Assembly: GCA_030147065.1 (NCBI GenBank) | Contig: JASLAP010000612.1 | Span: forward strand, 1-29,489 | Length of the DNA: 29,489 nucleotides | Direction: 5' to 3' | Source of the DNA: Pseudonocardia sp. | GTDB taxonomy: Bacteria > Actinomycetota > Actinomycetes > Mycobacteriales > Pseudonocardiaceae | In this document: one piece after another, positions 16,820-24,105 of the stretch | Numbering within the stretch: position 1 is the stretch's first letter | Layout of the letters: each line of letters opens with the position of its first letter | The notes under the pieces: generated by a model | The model's database searches: none | Told to the model about the DNA's origin: nothing | What the model saw: the letters and a program-made list of their open reading frames with translations, nothing else | Program-made: the position numbers and the translations under genes

Positions 16820-18055
16820 ATGCAGCACCGCACGATCGTCCGGATCCTCGCCGTCGGCGTGGGCATCGCGCTGACCGCGGCGGTCGTCGTCGCGGCCACC
16901 TCGGCCGGTGCACCGGAGGGAGCGTCGGCGCCGCGCGGCGACCAGGGCCCGACCGCGGCGCGCAGCGTCATCCTGGTCAACGGCGACGGCATGGGCGCCG
17001 CGCAGCGGGCCGCGGCCCGGCTGCACCTGATCGGCCAGGAGGGAGCGCTGGAGATGGACCAGCTGGCCGAGGGCGGCTGGCTGGCCACCGACCCCCGGGA
17101 CCCGGGCGGCGCGGTCACCGACTCCGCGGCCGGCGCCTCGGCCTGGGCGACCGGCGAGCGGACCTTCAACGGCGCCGTCTCGGTCGACGTGGACGGCAAC
17201 CCGCTGCCGGTCCTGGGCCAGCAGGCCAAACAGGCCGGCCTGGCGACCGGGCTGGTGACCACCGCGCAGGTCACCGACGCCAGCCCGGCCGCGTTCTTCG
17301 CCCGCACCCCCGACCGCGACCAGCAGGACGACATCGCCCGGCAGTACCTCGACGAGAGCGAGCCCGACGTCGTCCTCGGCGGCGGCCGGAGCCGGTGGAC
17401 CCCCGAGGGCGGGGACGACCTGGTGGCCGCGGCGCAGGACGACGGCTACACCGTGGTCGGCACCGCCGAGGAACTCGCCGCGGCCGACGGGCCCAAGCTG
17501 CTGGGGCTGTTCGCCGACGAGGAGATGTTCGAGGCGAACCGCGAGGGCGACGGCGACGCCTACGACCCGGCCGTCGACCTGGCCACCATGACGCGCGCCG
17601 CGCTCGACACCCTCGGCGAGGCCGAGGACGGCTTCTTCCTGCTGGTCGAGGAGGAGGGCATCGACGAGTTCGGGCACGACAACAACGGCGGGCAGATGCT
17701 GGAGGCGATGCGGCAGCTGGACGCGGCGGTGGCGGTGGCCCGCGAGTACGTCGCCGAGCACCCGGACACGCTGCTCATCGTCACCGGCGACCACGAGACC
17801 GGCGGGCTGGCCGTGGAGGACGCCGGGGTCACCGACGACGAGTCCGGCAGCGGCTCCACCGACCAGGAGTCCGCCGAGGACGGCCCGTTCCCGGTGGCCG
17901 GCACCGAGCTGGAGTTCGTCCTGGACTGGACCACCCGCGAGCACACCGGCGCCGCGGTGCCGGTGACCGCCGAGGGCCCCGGCGCCGCCCGGTTCACCGG
18001 CGAGCACCCCAACACCTTCGTCCACGAGGTCATCACCGACGCCCTGGGCCTGTAG
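16820..18055 (+). CDS. Alkaline phosphatase, PhoA family, exported
   Basis: A 411-residue metal-dependent phosphomonoesterase. Residues 1-30 are a basic start plus hydrophobic helix, a signal peptide or membrane anchor. The first metal aspartate is Asp56 in VNGDGMG. The nucleophile is Ser102 in TDSAAGASAWATG. Further ligands are the VEEEGIDEFGHDNN block and the TGDHETGG block. The C-terminal REHTGAAVPV histidine corresponds to His412 of the E. coli enzyme. The Mg-site block reads EEEG where the E. coli enzyme has EGAS, a local variation. The ATG at 16820 has AGGAG close upstream; the longer open frame upstream is not coding-like. The stop codon touches the hairpin element at 18055. It probably scavenges phosphate; no PHO-box search was possible. 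Confidence 0.93.
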   Translation: MQHRTIVRILAVGVGIALTAAVVVAATSAGAPEGASAPRGDQGPTAARSVILVNGDGMGAAQRAAARLHLIGQEGALEMDQLAEGGWLATDPRDPGGAVTDSAAGASAWATGERTFNGAVSVDVDGNPLPVLGQQAKQAGLATGLVTTAQVTDASPAAFFARTPDRDQQDDIARQYLDESEPDVVLGGGRSRWTPEGGDDLVAAAQDDGYTVVGTAEELAAADGPKLLGLFADEEMFEANREGDGDAYDPAVDLATMTRAALDTLGEAEDGFFLLVEEEGIDEFGHDNNGGQMLEAMRQLDAAVAVAREYVAEHPDTLLIVTGDHETGGLAVEDAGVTDDESGSGSTDQESAEDGPFPVAGTELEFVLDWTTREHTGAAVPVTAEGPGAARFTGEHPNTFVHEVITDALGL

Positions 18056-19257
18056 GTCGTGCGTGAGTTTAGTGGCGATGGCCCAGAAACACACGCACGA
18101 CCCCCGAGGTGGCGCAGGGCGGTGCGGCGGGCGGGGCGGTCCAGGCCGCGCAGGTCGACCGAGCCGCGTTCGGTGACCACGACGTCGACGTCGTGCGAGG
18201 CGGTGGTGACCGGGCCGGAGAGGCGGTCGACCAGGGTGGGGCCGCCGCGGTGCCGGGAGGCGACGGCGACGACGCTCAGCCCGTCGCGGCTGCGGACGCC
18301 GGCCGCGGCGAAGTCGGGGTGCCCGCCGATCAGCCCGGTGGCCCGCCCGCCGGTGCCCTCCACGTTGACCTGGCCGTCCAGGTCGATCTCCAGGGCGGTG
18401 TTCAGCGCGATCAGCGGCGGCGCGCCGGCCGCGGACAGCCGGCCGATGTCGTGCACGGTCTCCACCGGGTGCAGCAGCGGGCGGCCGTCGGCCCAGTCGT
18501 AGAGCCGCGGGGTGCCGACCAGGTAGGTGGCGACCGGGTCGCCGAGCAGCAGGCCGCGGCGGTCCAGGTCGACGACCGGGTCGGGCAGCATCCCCGAGTC
18601 CAGCCGCACCGGGACCCGCAGCGCGGCGACCATCGCCGCGGCCAGCCGGCCCGGCCCGACCTGCACCCGGGCGCCCTCGGGCACCAGGCGGGCGACGTGC
18701 CGGGCGATCGCCTCGTCGGCCGGGGTCGGGGCGGGCGTGGCCAGCGAGGCCGGCACCCCGGCCTCCCCGTCGACCTCGGCCAGCACGGTCACCGCGTCCT
18801 CGGGCAGCGGCCCGCCCGCGTCCGCGCACGGCGCCGACCGGGAGGCCACGGCCGCGACCGGGACGCCGGCCTCGACCAGCCCGCGCATCCAGCTCACCTC
18901 GGCGCCGAACCGCAACCCGCCGTCCTGGCCGCGGACCAGCGTCGCGACCAGCAGGTCCGGGCGCAGTGGGCCGGCCAGCAGGGCCGGCACCGCGGACAGC
19001 CGGCACGGGATCCGGCGCACCGAGCCGGCGTCGATCCCGGCCCGCAGCCCGCCCCCGCCGAGCACGGTCACCGCATCGCGGAAGGCGCCGGTCTCCAGCT
19101 CCGGCTCGGGCAGCGGGGCCCAGCCGAGCACCACCGACAGGTCCCGGTGCCGCTCGGCGGCCTGGCGCAGCGCCGGGAACAGCGCCCGGGGGGCCCCGCA
19201 CCCGTCGCCGACCGCGACCCGCATCCCCGGCCGCAGCAGATCCGCCAGCTCCCGCAC
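17560..19257 (-). CDS. Acetyl-CoA hydrolase/transferase family protein with disrupted 3' end
   Basis: Cytoplasmic class I-type CoA-transferase related to 4-hydroxybutyrate CoA-transferase and acetyl-CoA hydrolase. About 385 codons from the GTG at 19257 are family-like. The NTALEIDLDGQVNVEG motif carries the usual active-site glutamate region, and GPVTTASHDVDVVVTERGSVDLRG is the C-terminal signature. Homology then stops at the hairpin (18102) and no stop codon occurs. The frame continues to 17560 through sequence antisense to the phosphatase, adding about 180 residues that do not resemble the family. The usual short C-terminal helix (ALIAIAHPDFR-like) is missing. TACCGT lies 6 nt before the GTG, so a leaderless start is likely. 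Either a readthrough fusion or a broken gene; activity is uncertain. Confidence 0.6.
   Translation of the reverse strand: MRELADLLRPGMRVAVGDGCGAPRALFPALRQAAERHRDLSVVLGWAPLPEPELETGAFRDAVTVLGGGGLRAGIDAGSVRRIPCRLSAVPALLAGPLRPDLLVATLVRGQDGGLRFGAEVSWMRGLVEAGVPVAAVASRSAPCADAGGPLPEDAVTVLAEVDGEAGVPASLATPAPTPADEAIARHVARLVPEGARVQVGPGRLAAAMVAALRVPVRLDSGMLPDPVVDLDRRGLLLGDPVATYLVGTPRLYDWADGRPLLHPVETVHDIGRLSAAGAPPLIALNTALEIDLDGQVNVEGTGGRATGLIGGHPDFAAAGVRSRDGLSVVAVASRHRGGPTLVDRLSGPVTTASHDVDVVVTERGSVDLRGLDRPARRTALRHLGGRACVSGPSPLNSRTTYRPRASVMTSWTKVLGCSPVNRAAPGPSAVTGTAAPVCSRVVQSRTNSSSVPATGNGPSSADSWSVEPLPDSSSVTPASSTASPPVSWSPVTMSSVSGCSATYSRATATAASSCRIASSICPPLLSCPNSSMPSSSTSRKKPSSASPRVSSAARVMVARSTAGS
18055..18102. 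repeat. 48-bp hairpin element between phosphatase and CoA-transferase genes
   Basis: GGTCGTGCGTG (18055-18065) pairs perfectly with CACGCACGACC (18092-18102). After an A-A mismatch, GTTT (18067-18070) pairs with AAAC (18087-18090), leaving a 16-nt loop. It begins on the last base of the phosphatase stop and sits where the CoA-transferase family homology stops on the other strand. It looks like a small dispersed palindromic (REP-like) element or a terminator; no second copy is seen in this window. Confidence 0.65.
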
Positions 19258-19263
19258 CGGCCG

Positions 19264-19337
19264 ACGGTATCCCGATCCGCCCGGGCCGCGGCCGTTCCAG
19301 CACGGACGGATGGCCCGATCCTTTCGAGACCTGTCTC
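19264..19337. promoter_or_regulatory. Divergent promoter region of CoA-transferase and MFS genes
   Basis: On the minus strand TACCGT (19269-19264) is 6 nt from the CoA-transferase GTG. GAGAC-CT-GTCTC (19326-19337) is a perfect short dyad about 85 bp upstream of the MFS start, followed by GGCCA/TGGCC arms (19340-19356). Either could be an operator for the MFS gene; no promoter for it is clear. Confidence 0.3.
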
Positions 19338-19422
19338 TGGGCCAACGGCAGTGGCCGGAACCGGTCGCGATGCTCGGGTGAAGCAGTTCGTGCCGGGCCT
19401 GGCTGCGGTTGGAGGTCGATCC

Positions 19423-20709
19423 GTGTCGCGCAACGTTGTCGCTGGTCCCCACACCTCGACCCGTCGAGGTCCGCACCGGGCCTGGTGGGTCGTGGCGGGC
19501 GCGTTCTGCGCGATCGTGGCCGCGGGCGCGTTCTCCACGATGGCGGGGCTGCTGGTCGACCCGATCACCGCCGAGTTCGGCTGGTCGCGCGGGGCCATCG
19601 GCGTCGCTACCGCGATCAACATGGTGCTCTACGGGCTCACCGCGCCGTTCGCGGCGGCGATGATGGACCGGCTCGGGATGCGCCGGGTCGTCACCGGCGC
19701 GCTGGCCGTGCTCGCGGTGGGCGCGGTGCTGACCACCACCATGACGCAGGTCTGGCAGTTCACGGTGTACTGGGGACTGCTCATCGGGATGGGGACCGGC
19801 TCGCTGGCGCTGACCTTCGCCGCCACGGTGACCGGCCGGTGGTTCGCCCGCCGTCAGGGGCTGGCGGTCGGCATCCTCACCTCGGCGAGCGTGCTGGGGC
19901 AATTCCTGTTCCTGCCGGTCCTGGGTTGGATCGTGGTCACCTCCGGCTGGCGGCCCTCGCTGGCGACGCTCGTGGTGGCGGCGGCCGTCGCGGCGCCGCT
20001 GGTCCACCTCCTGCTGCGCGATCACCCCGCCGACGTCGGCACCGCGCCCTACGGCGCCGCGGAACCGGTGGCTGCGCCCAAGCCGGTCCGGGCAGCCGCC
20101 CGGCGCACCGTGCACGTCCTGGGTCGGGCGGCGCGGACGTGGCCGTTCTGGCTGCTCGCGACGACGTTCGCCATCTGCGGCGCGTCGACCAACGGGGTGA
20201 TGTGGACGCACTTCGTGCCGGCCGCGCACGCCCACGGCATGACCGTCCCCGTCGCGGCCTCGATGCTGACCCTGGTCGGGCTGTTCACCGTCGTGGGCAC
20301 GGTCGGGTCCGGCTGGCTGACCGACCGGCTCGACCCCCGGCTGCTCCTGACCGGGTACTACGTGCTGCGGGGGGCCTCGCTGCTGGTCCTGCCCGGTCTG
20401 TTCGGCCCGCACCCCGGCCCGGGACTGATCGGCTTCGCGATCTTCTTCGGCGTCCTCGACCTGGCGACCGTGCCCCCGACGATCACGTTGTGCCGGGAGA
20501 TCCACGGTGCGGCGGGGGCGATCGTCTTCGGCTGGGTCAACGCCGCTCACCAGATCGGCGCCGCCGCGGTCGCCGTCCTCGGCGGCGTGATCCACGACGA
20601 GACCGGCACCTACGACCCGATGTGGTTCCTGGCCGGCGGGCTGTGCTTCGCCGCCGCGGGCCTCGCACCGCTCATCAGCCGTCGCAGAGCGGCGTCGGCA
20701 TCGCGATGA
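19423..20709 (+). CDS. MFS transporter, oxalate/formate-antiporter-like
   Basis: A 428-residue permease with 12 hydrophobic helices. The AGLLVDPITAEFGWSRGAIGVATAINMVLYG stretch near residues 45-75 and the MDRLGMRRVV loop after helix 2 are the classic features of the monocarboxylate/oxalate-formate branch of the major facilitator superfamily. The second half carries GSGWLTDRLDPRLLL, the matching loop. GTG at 19423 has GGAGG 7 nt upstream; an in-frame GTG at 19378 is possible but lacks one. It is convergent with the GlxA-type regulator, 12 bp apart, and divergent from the CoA-transferase gene. A carboxylate substrate would fit that neighbour, but this is inference. Confidence 0.9.
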   Translation: MSRNVVAGPHTSTRRGPHRAWWVVAGAFCAIVAAGAFSTMAGLLVDPITAEFGWSRGAIGVATAINMVLYGLTAPFAAAMMDRLGMRRVVTGALAVLAVGAVLTTTMTQVWQFTVYWGLLIGMGTGSLALTFAATVTGRWFARRQGLAVGILTSASVLGQFLFLPVLGWIVVTSGWRPSLATLVVAAAVAAPLVHLLLRDHPADVGTAPYGAAEPVAAPKPVRAAARRTVHVLGRAARTWPFWLLATTFAICGASTNGVMWTHFVPAAHAHGMTVPVAASMLTLVGLFTVVGTVGSGWLTDRLDPRLLLTGYYVLRGASLLVLPGLFGPHPGPGLIGFAIFFGVLDLATVPPTITLCREIHGAAGAIVFGWVNAAHQIGAAAVAVLGGVIHDETGTYDPMWFLAGGLCFAAAGLAPLISRRRAASASR

Positions 20710-20721
20710 GGTCCCGGCCCG

Positions 20722-21720
20722 CTACCGCTCCGGCTGGCCGTCCCTCCCGCGGAACGTCACGCGATAGGCGCGTGGCGAGACACCGAGGACGGCGGTGAAG
20801 TGCTGGCGCATGCCGGCCGCGGTGCCGAAACCGGCGCGGGCGGCCACCTGTTCCACGCCCAGGTCGGTTTCCTCCAGCAGCTCCCGGGCCAGATCCAGCC
20901 GCTGCCGGGTCAGCCAGGCCATCGGCGAGTGCCCGGCCTCGTCGCGGAACCTGCGGGTGAAGGTCCGGGGGCTCATGGCGGCGTGCCCGGCCAGGTCCCC
21001 CAGGGTCAGCGGACGGTCGAGCCGCGCGAGCGCCCACGCCCGGGTCGGACCGGTCGCCGCTCCCGCCTGCGGGGACGGCACGGGCCGCGGGATGAACTGG
21101 GCCTGTCCCCCCTCGCGGTGCGGCGACACCACGGTCCGACGGGCGACGTCGTTCGCGACGGCGACCCCGTGATCGCAGCGCACCATGTGCAGGCACAGAT
21201 CGATGCCCGACGCCTCGCCCGCCGAGGTCAGCACACGTCCCTCGTCGACGTAGAGCACGTCGGGATCGAGCCGCACCCGCGGGTACGTCCGGCGGAACAG
21301 ATCCGCGGACTTCCAGTGCGTGGTGGCCCGCCGCCCGTCGAGCATCCCGGCGGCCGCCAGCACGAACGCCCCCGTGCAGATCGAGGCGATCCGGGCGCCG
21401 TCGGGGATCGAGTGCAACGCCCGCCGCAGCGGCTCGTCGAGCACACCCGGGTGCTCATCGGTCTCGTGCGACGCGGGCACCACCACGGTCCCCGCCGTCG
21501 CCAGAGCGTCCGGGCCCTGGTTGACGAGAACCGAGAAGTCGCCGTCCGTTCCCACCAGCCCCGGCGCCAGCGCGCAGGTGACCACCTCGTAGAGGGCACG
21601 GCCCTCGCCGGACACCGCCTGCCCGAAGATCTGGTGCACCAGACCGAGCTCCAGGGGAAGCACTCCCGGCCTGACCAGGATCACCACCCGGTGCGGCGGC
21701 GCGGGGGTCAACGGCTCCAT
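20722..21720 (-). CDS. GlxA-type AraC-family regulator with DJ-1/PfpI-like domain
   Basis: A 332-residue regulator. Residues 10-190 form a class I glutamine-amidotransferase-like (DJ-1/PfpI) sensor, with Cys115 in the nucleophile elbow SICTGAF and the THWKSADLF segment. Residues 225-325 form two AraC helix-turn-helix units: LGDLAGHAAMSPRTFTRRFRDEAG, then LGVEQVAARAGFGTAAGMRQHF. The ATG at 21720 has CATAAT 6 nt upstream and no Shine-Dalgarno, so the message is probably leaderless. It may control the convergent MFS gene or the divergently placed far end of the catabolic operon; the sequence does not decide. Confidence 0.93.
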   Translation of the reverse strand: MEPLTPAPPHRVVILVRPGVLPLELGLVHQIFGQAVSGEGRALYEVVTCALAPGLVGTDGDFSVLVNQGPDALATAGTVVVPASHETDEHPGVLDEPLRRALHSIPDGARIASICTGAFVLAAAGMLDGRRATTHWKSADLFRRTYPRVRLDPDVLYVDEGRVLTSAGEASGIDLCLHMVRCDHGVAVANDVARRTVVSPHREGGQAQFIPRPVPSPQAGAATGPTRAWALARLDRPLTLGDLAGHAAMSPRTFTRRFRDEAGHSPMAWLTRQRLDLARELLEETDLGVEQVAARAGFGTAAGMRQHFTAVLGVSPRAYRVTFRGRDGQPER

Positions 21721-21726
21721 GACCGG

Positions 21727-21732
21727 ATTATG
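21727..21732 (-). promoter_or_regulatory. -10 box of the GlxA-type regulator gene
   Basis: CATAAT on the minus strand, 6 nt before the ATG. It is one of the best -10 matches in the window and implies a leaderless transcript. Confidence 0.55.
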
Positions 21733-21830
21733 GCGCCCCTACCAGCAAGAACTGCGCAGGCGACGGGGACCCGGCCGGGGCCAGGAGAACGACGGCGCCG
21801 GGCCGGGCGGCGAACCGCCGGGGCGGCGGC

Positions 21831-21846
21831 CGGACGGCCCCGTCCG
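21831..21846 (-). terminator. Possible terminator of the catabolic operon
   Basis: CGGACG (21831-21836) pairs with CGTCCG (21841-21846) around GCCC, 37-52 nt beyond the amidohydrolase stop. A second small hairpin GGCGG/CCGCC lies close by near 21808-21821. Neither has a T tract. The 162-bp gap between this operon and the regulator holds no gene. Confidence 0.35.
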
Positions 21847-21882
21847 CGCTGCTCCCGATGGCCTCGACGTGCCACCCCCGGC

Positions 21883-22887
21883 TCACGCCGGTGCGTCGAT
21901 GCCGAGCCAGCGGAAGGCGTTGCGGGAGGTGATGTCCGCCAGCACCTCGGCGGGCAGGTCCAGCGAGCGCAGGGTGGCCGCGGCCGGCTCCTCCCGGGGC
22001 ATGGCCGGGAAGTCCGACCCGGCCAGCAGCCGGTCGTGGCCCAGCAGGTCGATCAGGAACCGCAGCGCCCGGCGGTCGAAGACCATCGAGTCGTAGTAGA
22101 ACCGGCGGGCGTACTCGAACGGCGAGGGGCCGCCGTCGTGGGCGATGGCCCGCTCCGGGACGGCCGGCTCCTCGTTCCAGGTGCCGCCCCAGAAGTAGTG
22201 CGCCCTGGGCAGCATCAGCGGGAACCCGCCGGCCGCGTGGCTGAACGAGATCCGCAGGTCCGGGCACTTCGCCGCGGTCCCCCCGGCGATCATGGACGCG
22301 GCCGCGAAGGCGCCCTCCACACCGACCACGTAGGTGCCCATGGTCGAGGCCGGCAGCCGGTCGGTCGGGGTGGGCATGGCGTGCACGAACACCGCCAGGT
22401 CCAGCCGCTGCACCTCGGCGAAGAACGGCTGGAACCGCTCGTCGCCGATCGAGCGGCCGAGCACCCCGGAGCCGATCTCCACCCCGTGCAGGCCCTGCTC
22501 GCGCACCGCGGCCAGCTCGGTGGCGGCCGCGTCCGGGTCCTGCATCGGCACCATGCCCAGCCCGAGCAGCCGCTCCGGCGCGGCCGCGCACAGCGTCGCG
22601 GTGAACTCGTTGACGTGCCGGGCCAGCGCGAGCCCGTCCGCGGCCGGCAGGTCGTAGCGCAGCAGCGGCGGCATCGGGCTGAGCACCTCGACGTCCACCC
22701 CGGCGGCGTCCTGCGCCTCGACCCGCCGCTCGGCGTCGAAGAACACGTCCCGGGCGCGGAAGGTGACCTTGCCGAACAGCAGCGTGCGGGCGGTGTCGCC
22801 GTCGACCGGTTCCATCCGCGGGAAGCACTCGGGGGCGTCGGCGGGGTAGTCGCGCGGCAGCAGGTGGGCGTGGGCGTCGACGAGCAC
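21883..22887 (-). CDS. Amidohydrolase-superfamily protein, ACMSD-like
   Basis: A 334-residue TIM-barrel enzyme of the amidohydrolase_2 group, which includes aminocarboxymuconate-semialdehyde decarboxylase. Metal ligands are visible in the family positions: His6 and His8 in VDAHAH, His169 in VFVHAMP, His217 in SFSHAAGG and Asp292 in LAGSDFP. Non-oxidative decarboxylation of a ring-derived acid, or hydrolysis, is the usual chemistry. GTG at 22887 follows GGAGG at about 8 nt. It is the last gene of the minus-strand catabolic operon, 21 bp after the zinc alcohol dehydrogenase gene. The substrate is unknown. Confidence 0.9.
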   Translation of the reverse strand: MLVDAHAHLLPRDYPADAPECFPRMEPVDGDTARTLLFGKVTFRARDVFFDAERRVEAQDAAGVDVEVLSPMPPLLRYDLPAADGLALARHVNEFTATLCAAAPERLLGLGMVPMQDPDAAATELAAVREQGLHGVEIGSGVLGRSIGDERFQPFFAEVQRLDLAVFVHAMPTPTDRLPASTMGTYVVGVEGAFAAASMIAGGTAAKCPDLRISFSHAAGGFPLMLPRAHYFWGGTWNEEPAVPERAIAHDGGPSPFEYARRFYYDSMVFDRRALRFLIDLLGHDRLLAGSDFPAMPREEPAAATLRSLDLPAEVLADITSRNAFRWLGIDAPA

Positions 22888-22908
22888 GCTGGTGACCTCC
22901 GGTCGGGG

Positions 22909-24015
22909 CTACAGGTGGGGGTGTACCGAGACGTGCACGGCGGCCTCGCCGGGCACGTCCCCGGCCAGGGTCCGCATCGCCAGGTCGGTGTCGGCCAGGC
23001 CGAAGGTGTGGGTGTGCAGCTTCTCCAGCGGGAACCGGCGGGACTCGATGATCGCGATCGCGTCGGCGTAGCCGCGGGCGTCCACCCCGTAGGCGCCGAC
23101 CACGTTCAGCGCCCGGTTGATGATCAGGTCGGTGCGCACCGGGATCTCGGTACCGCCCTTGAGCCCGGCGAGCACCACCCGGCCGCCGTGCTTGGCCGCC
23201 AGCAGGGCCTGGGTCACCGGCTCGGCGGCCATCGGGGTCAGCTCCAGGACGACGTCGGCCATCGCCCCGTCGGTGAGCTCGCGGACCCGCTCCACCGGAT
23301 CCTGGGCGTCGTCGCCGTCGACCACCAGGGTGTGGTCGGCGCCGAACTCGCGGGCCAGGGCGAGCTTGTGCTCGTCGGCCCGCAACCCGGTGATGATCAC
23401 GGTCCCGGCGCCGGCCGCCTTGGCCGCGATCACCGCGGCGATCCCGCGCTGCCCGGCCCCCAGCACCAGCACCGTGTCGCCCAGCCCGGCCCCGCCCAGG
23501 TGCACCGCCCACCGCACACCGGCGCCCAGCGGGTTGAACATGACCGCCAGCTCGGCGGGCAGCGTCCGGTCGACCTTGTGCAGCACCGCGCCCGGGGTCA
23601 GGTAGAGGTGCTCGGCCATCCCGCCCCACAGGGACGGGGCCACGTCCACGCCGGTGACGCCGTGCCCGAAGCGGCGGTTCCGGCAGGCCTGGTAGCGCCC
23701 GGTCAGGCAGTCGTGGCAGGACCGGCAGGGCACGATCACCTCCAGGGCGACCCGGTCGCCGGGCTGCACACCCCAGCGCTGCGCGGCCCGCTCGCCGACC
23801 TCCTCGACGATGCCCATCGGCTCGTGTCCCGGGACGAACGGCCCGCCGCCGCCCATCGTCAGGTGCCCGCGGTAGCTCTCGACGTCGCTGCCGCAGATGC
23901 CGTTGGCCTCCACGCGCAGCAGCCCGTCGTCCGGCCCGATCCGCGGGCGCGCGAACTCCTGGATCTCGATCCGCCCCGGCCCGACCTGCACCGCGGCCCG
24001 CACCACGTCGCTCAT
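22909..24015 (-). CDS. Zinc-dependent medium-chain alcohol dehydrogenase
   Basis: A 368-residue MDR-family oxidoreductase. Catalytic zinc ligands are Cys41 (GICGSD) and His64-Glu65 (GHEP). The structural zinc lobe is Cys97, Cys100, Cys103 and Cys111. The nucleotide-binding motif is GAGQRG after VLVLG near residue 170. It belongs to the sorbitol/threonine-dehydrogenase-like group rather than the NDMA-type group of its operon neighbour. The ATG at 24015 has GGGAG upstream and overlaps, as ATGA, the stop of a 26-codon upstream ORF that has a stronger ribosome site. Translation may therefore depend on that ORF. It probably oxidises an alcohol or diol in the pathway of this operon. Confidence 0.92.
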   Translation of the reverse strand: MSDVVRAAVQVGPGRIEIQEFARPRIGPDDGLLRVEANGICGSDVESYRGHLTMGGGGPFVPGHEPMGIVEEVGERAAQRWGVQPGDRVALEVIVPCRSCHDCLTGRYQACRNRRFGHGVTGVDVAPSLWGGMAEHLYLTPGAVLHKVDRTLPAELAVMFNPLGAGVRWAVHLGGAGLGDTVLVLGAGQRGIAAVIAAKAAGAGTVIITGLRADEHKLALAREFGADHTLVVDGDDAQDPVERVRELTDGAMADVVLELTPMAAEPVTQALLAAKHGGRVVLAGLKGGTEIPVRTDLIINRALNVVGAYGVDARGYADAIAIIESRRFPLEKLHTHTFGLADTDLAMRTLAGDVPGEAAVHVSVHPHL

Positions 24016-24092
24016 CGCTCTCCCTCGCTGCGCGAGCTCGGCGCTTCGCGCGAAGGCGCTGTAGTGAATGATTCGCTCGCAAGCTCGCTCAT
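24012..24092 (-). CDS. Possible 26-residue leader ORF (MSELASES start) coupled to the zinc ADH gene
   Basis: An ATG at 24092 preceded by AGGAGG at about 8 nt, the best ribosome site nearby, opens a 27-codon frame including the stop. It ends TGA overlapping the ATG of the alcohol dehydrogenase by 4 nt. The first eight residues, MSELASES, are the same as the N-terminus of the NDMA-type dehydrogenase at 26652 because both come from a 25-bp repeat. The rest is rich in Ser, Arg and Glu and resembles nothing known. The DNA includes the palindrome TTCGCGCGAA. It may be a coupling device or merely repeat debris. Confidence 0.35.
   Translation of the reverse strand: MSELASESFTTAPSREAPSSRSEGER
24068..24092 (-). 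repeat. 25-bp repeat, copy 1 (start-codon-bearing element)
   Basis: Identical over exactly 25 bp to 26628-26652; the flanking bases differ on both sides. On the minus strand it begins ATGAGCGAGCTTGCGAGC and contains an internal GCGAGC-TT-GCGAGC direct repeat. Confidence 0.85.
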
Positions 24093-24105
24093 CGCCGTCG
24101 CCTCC

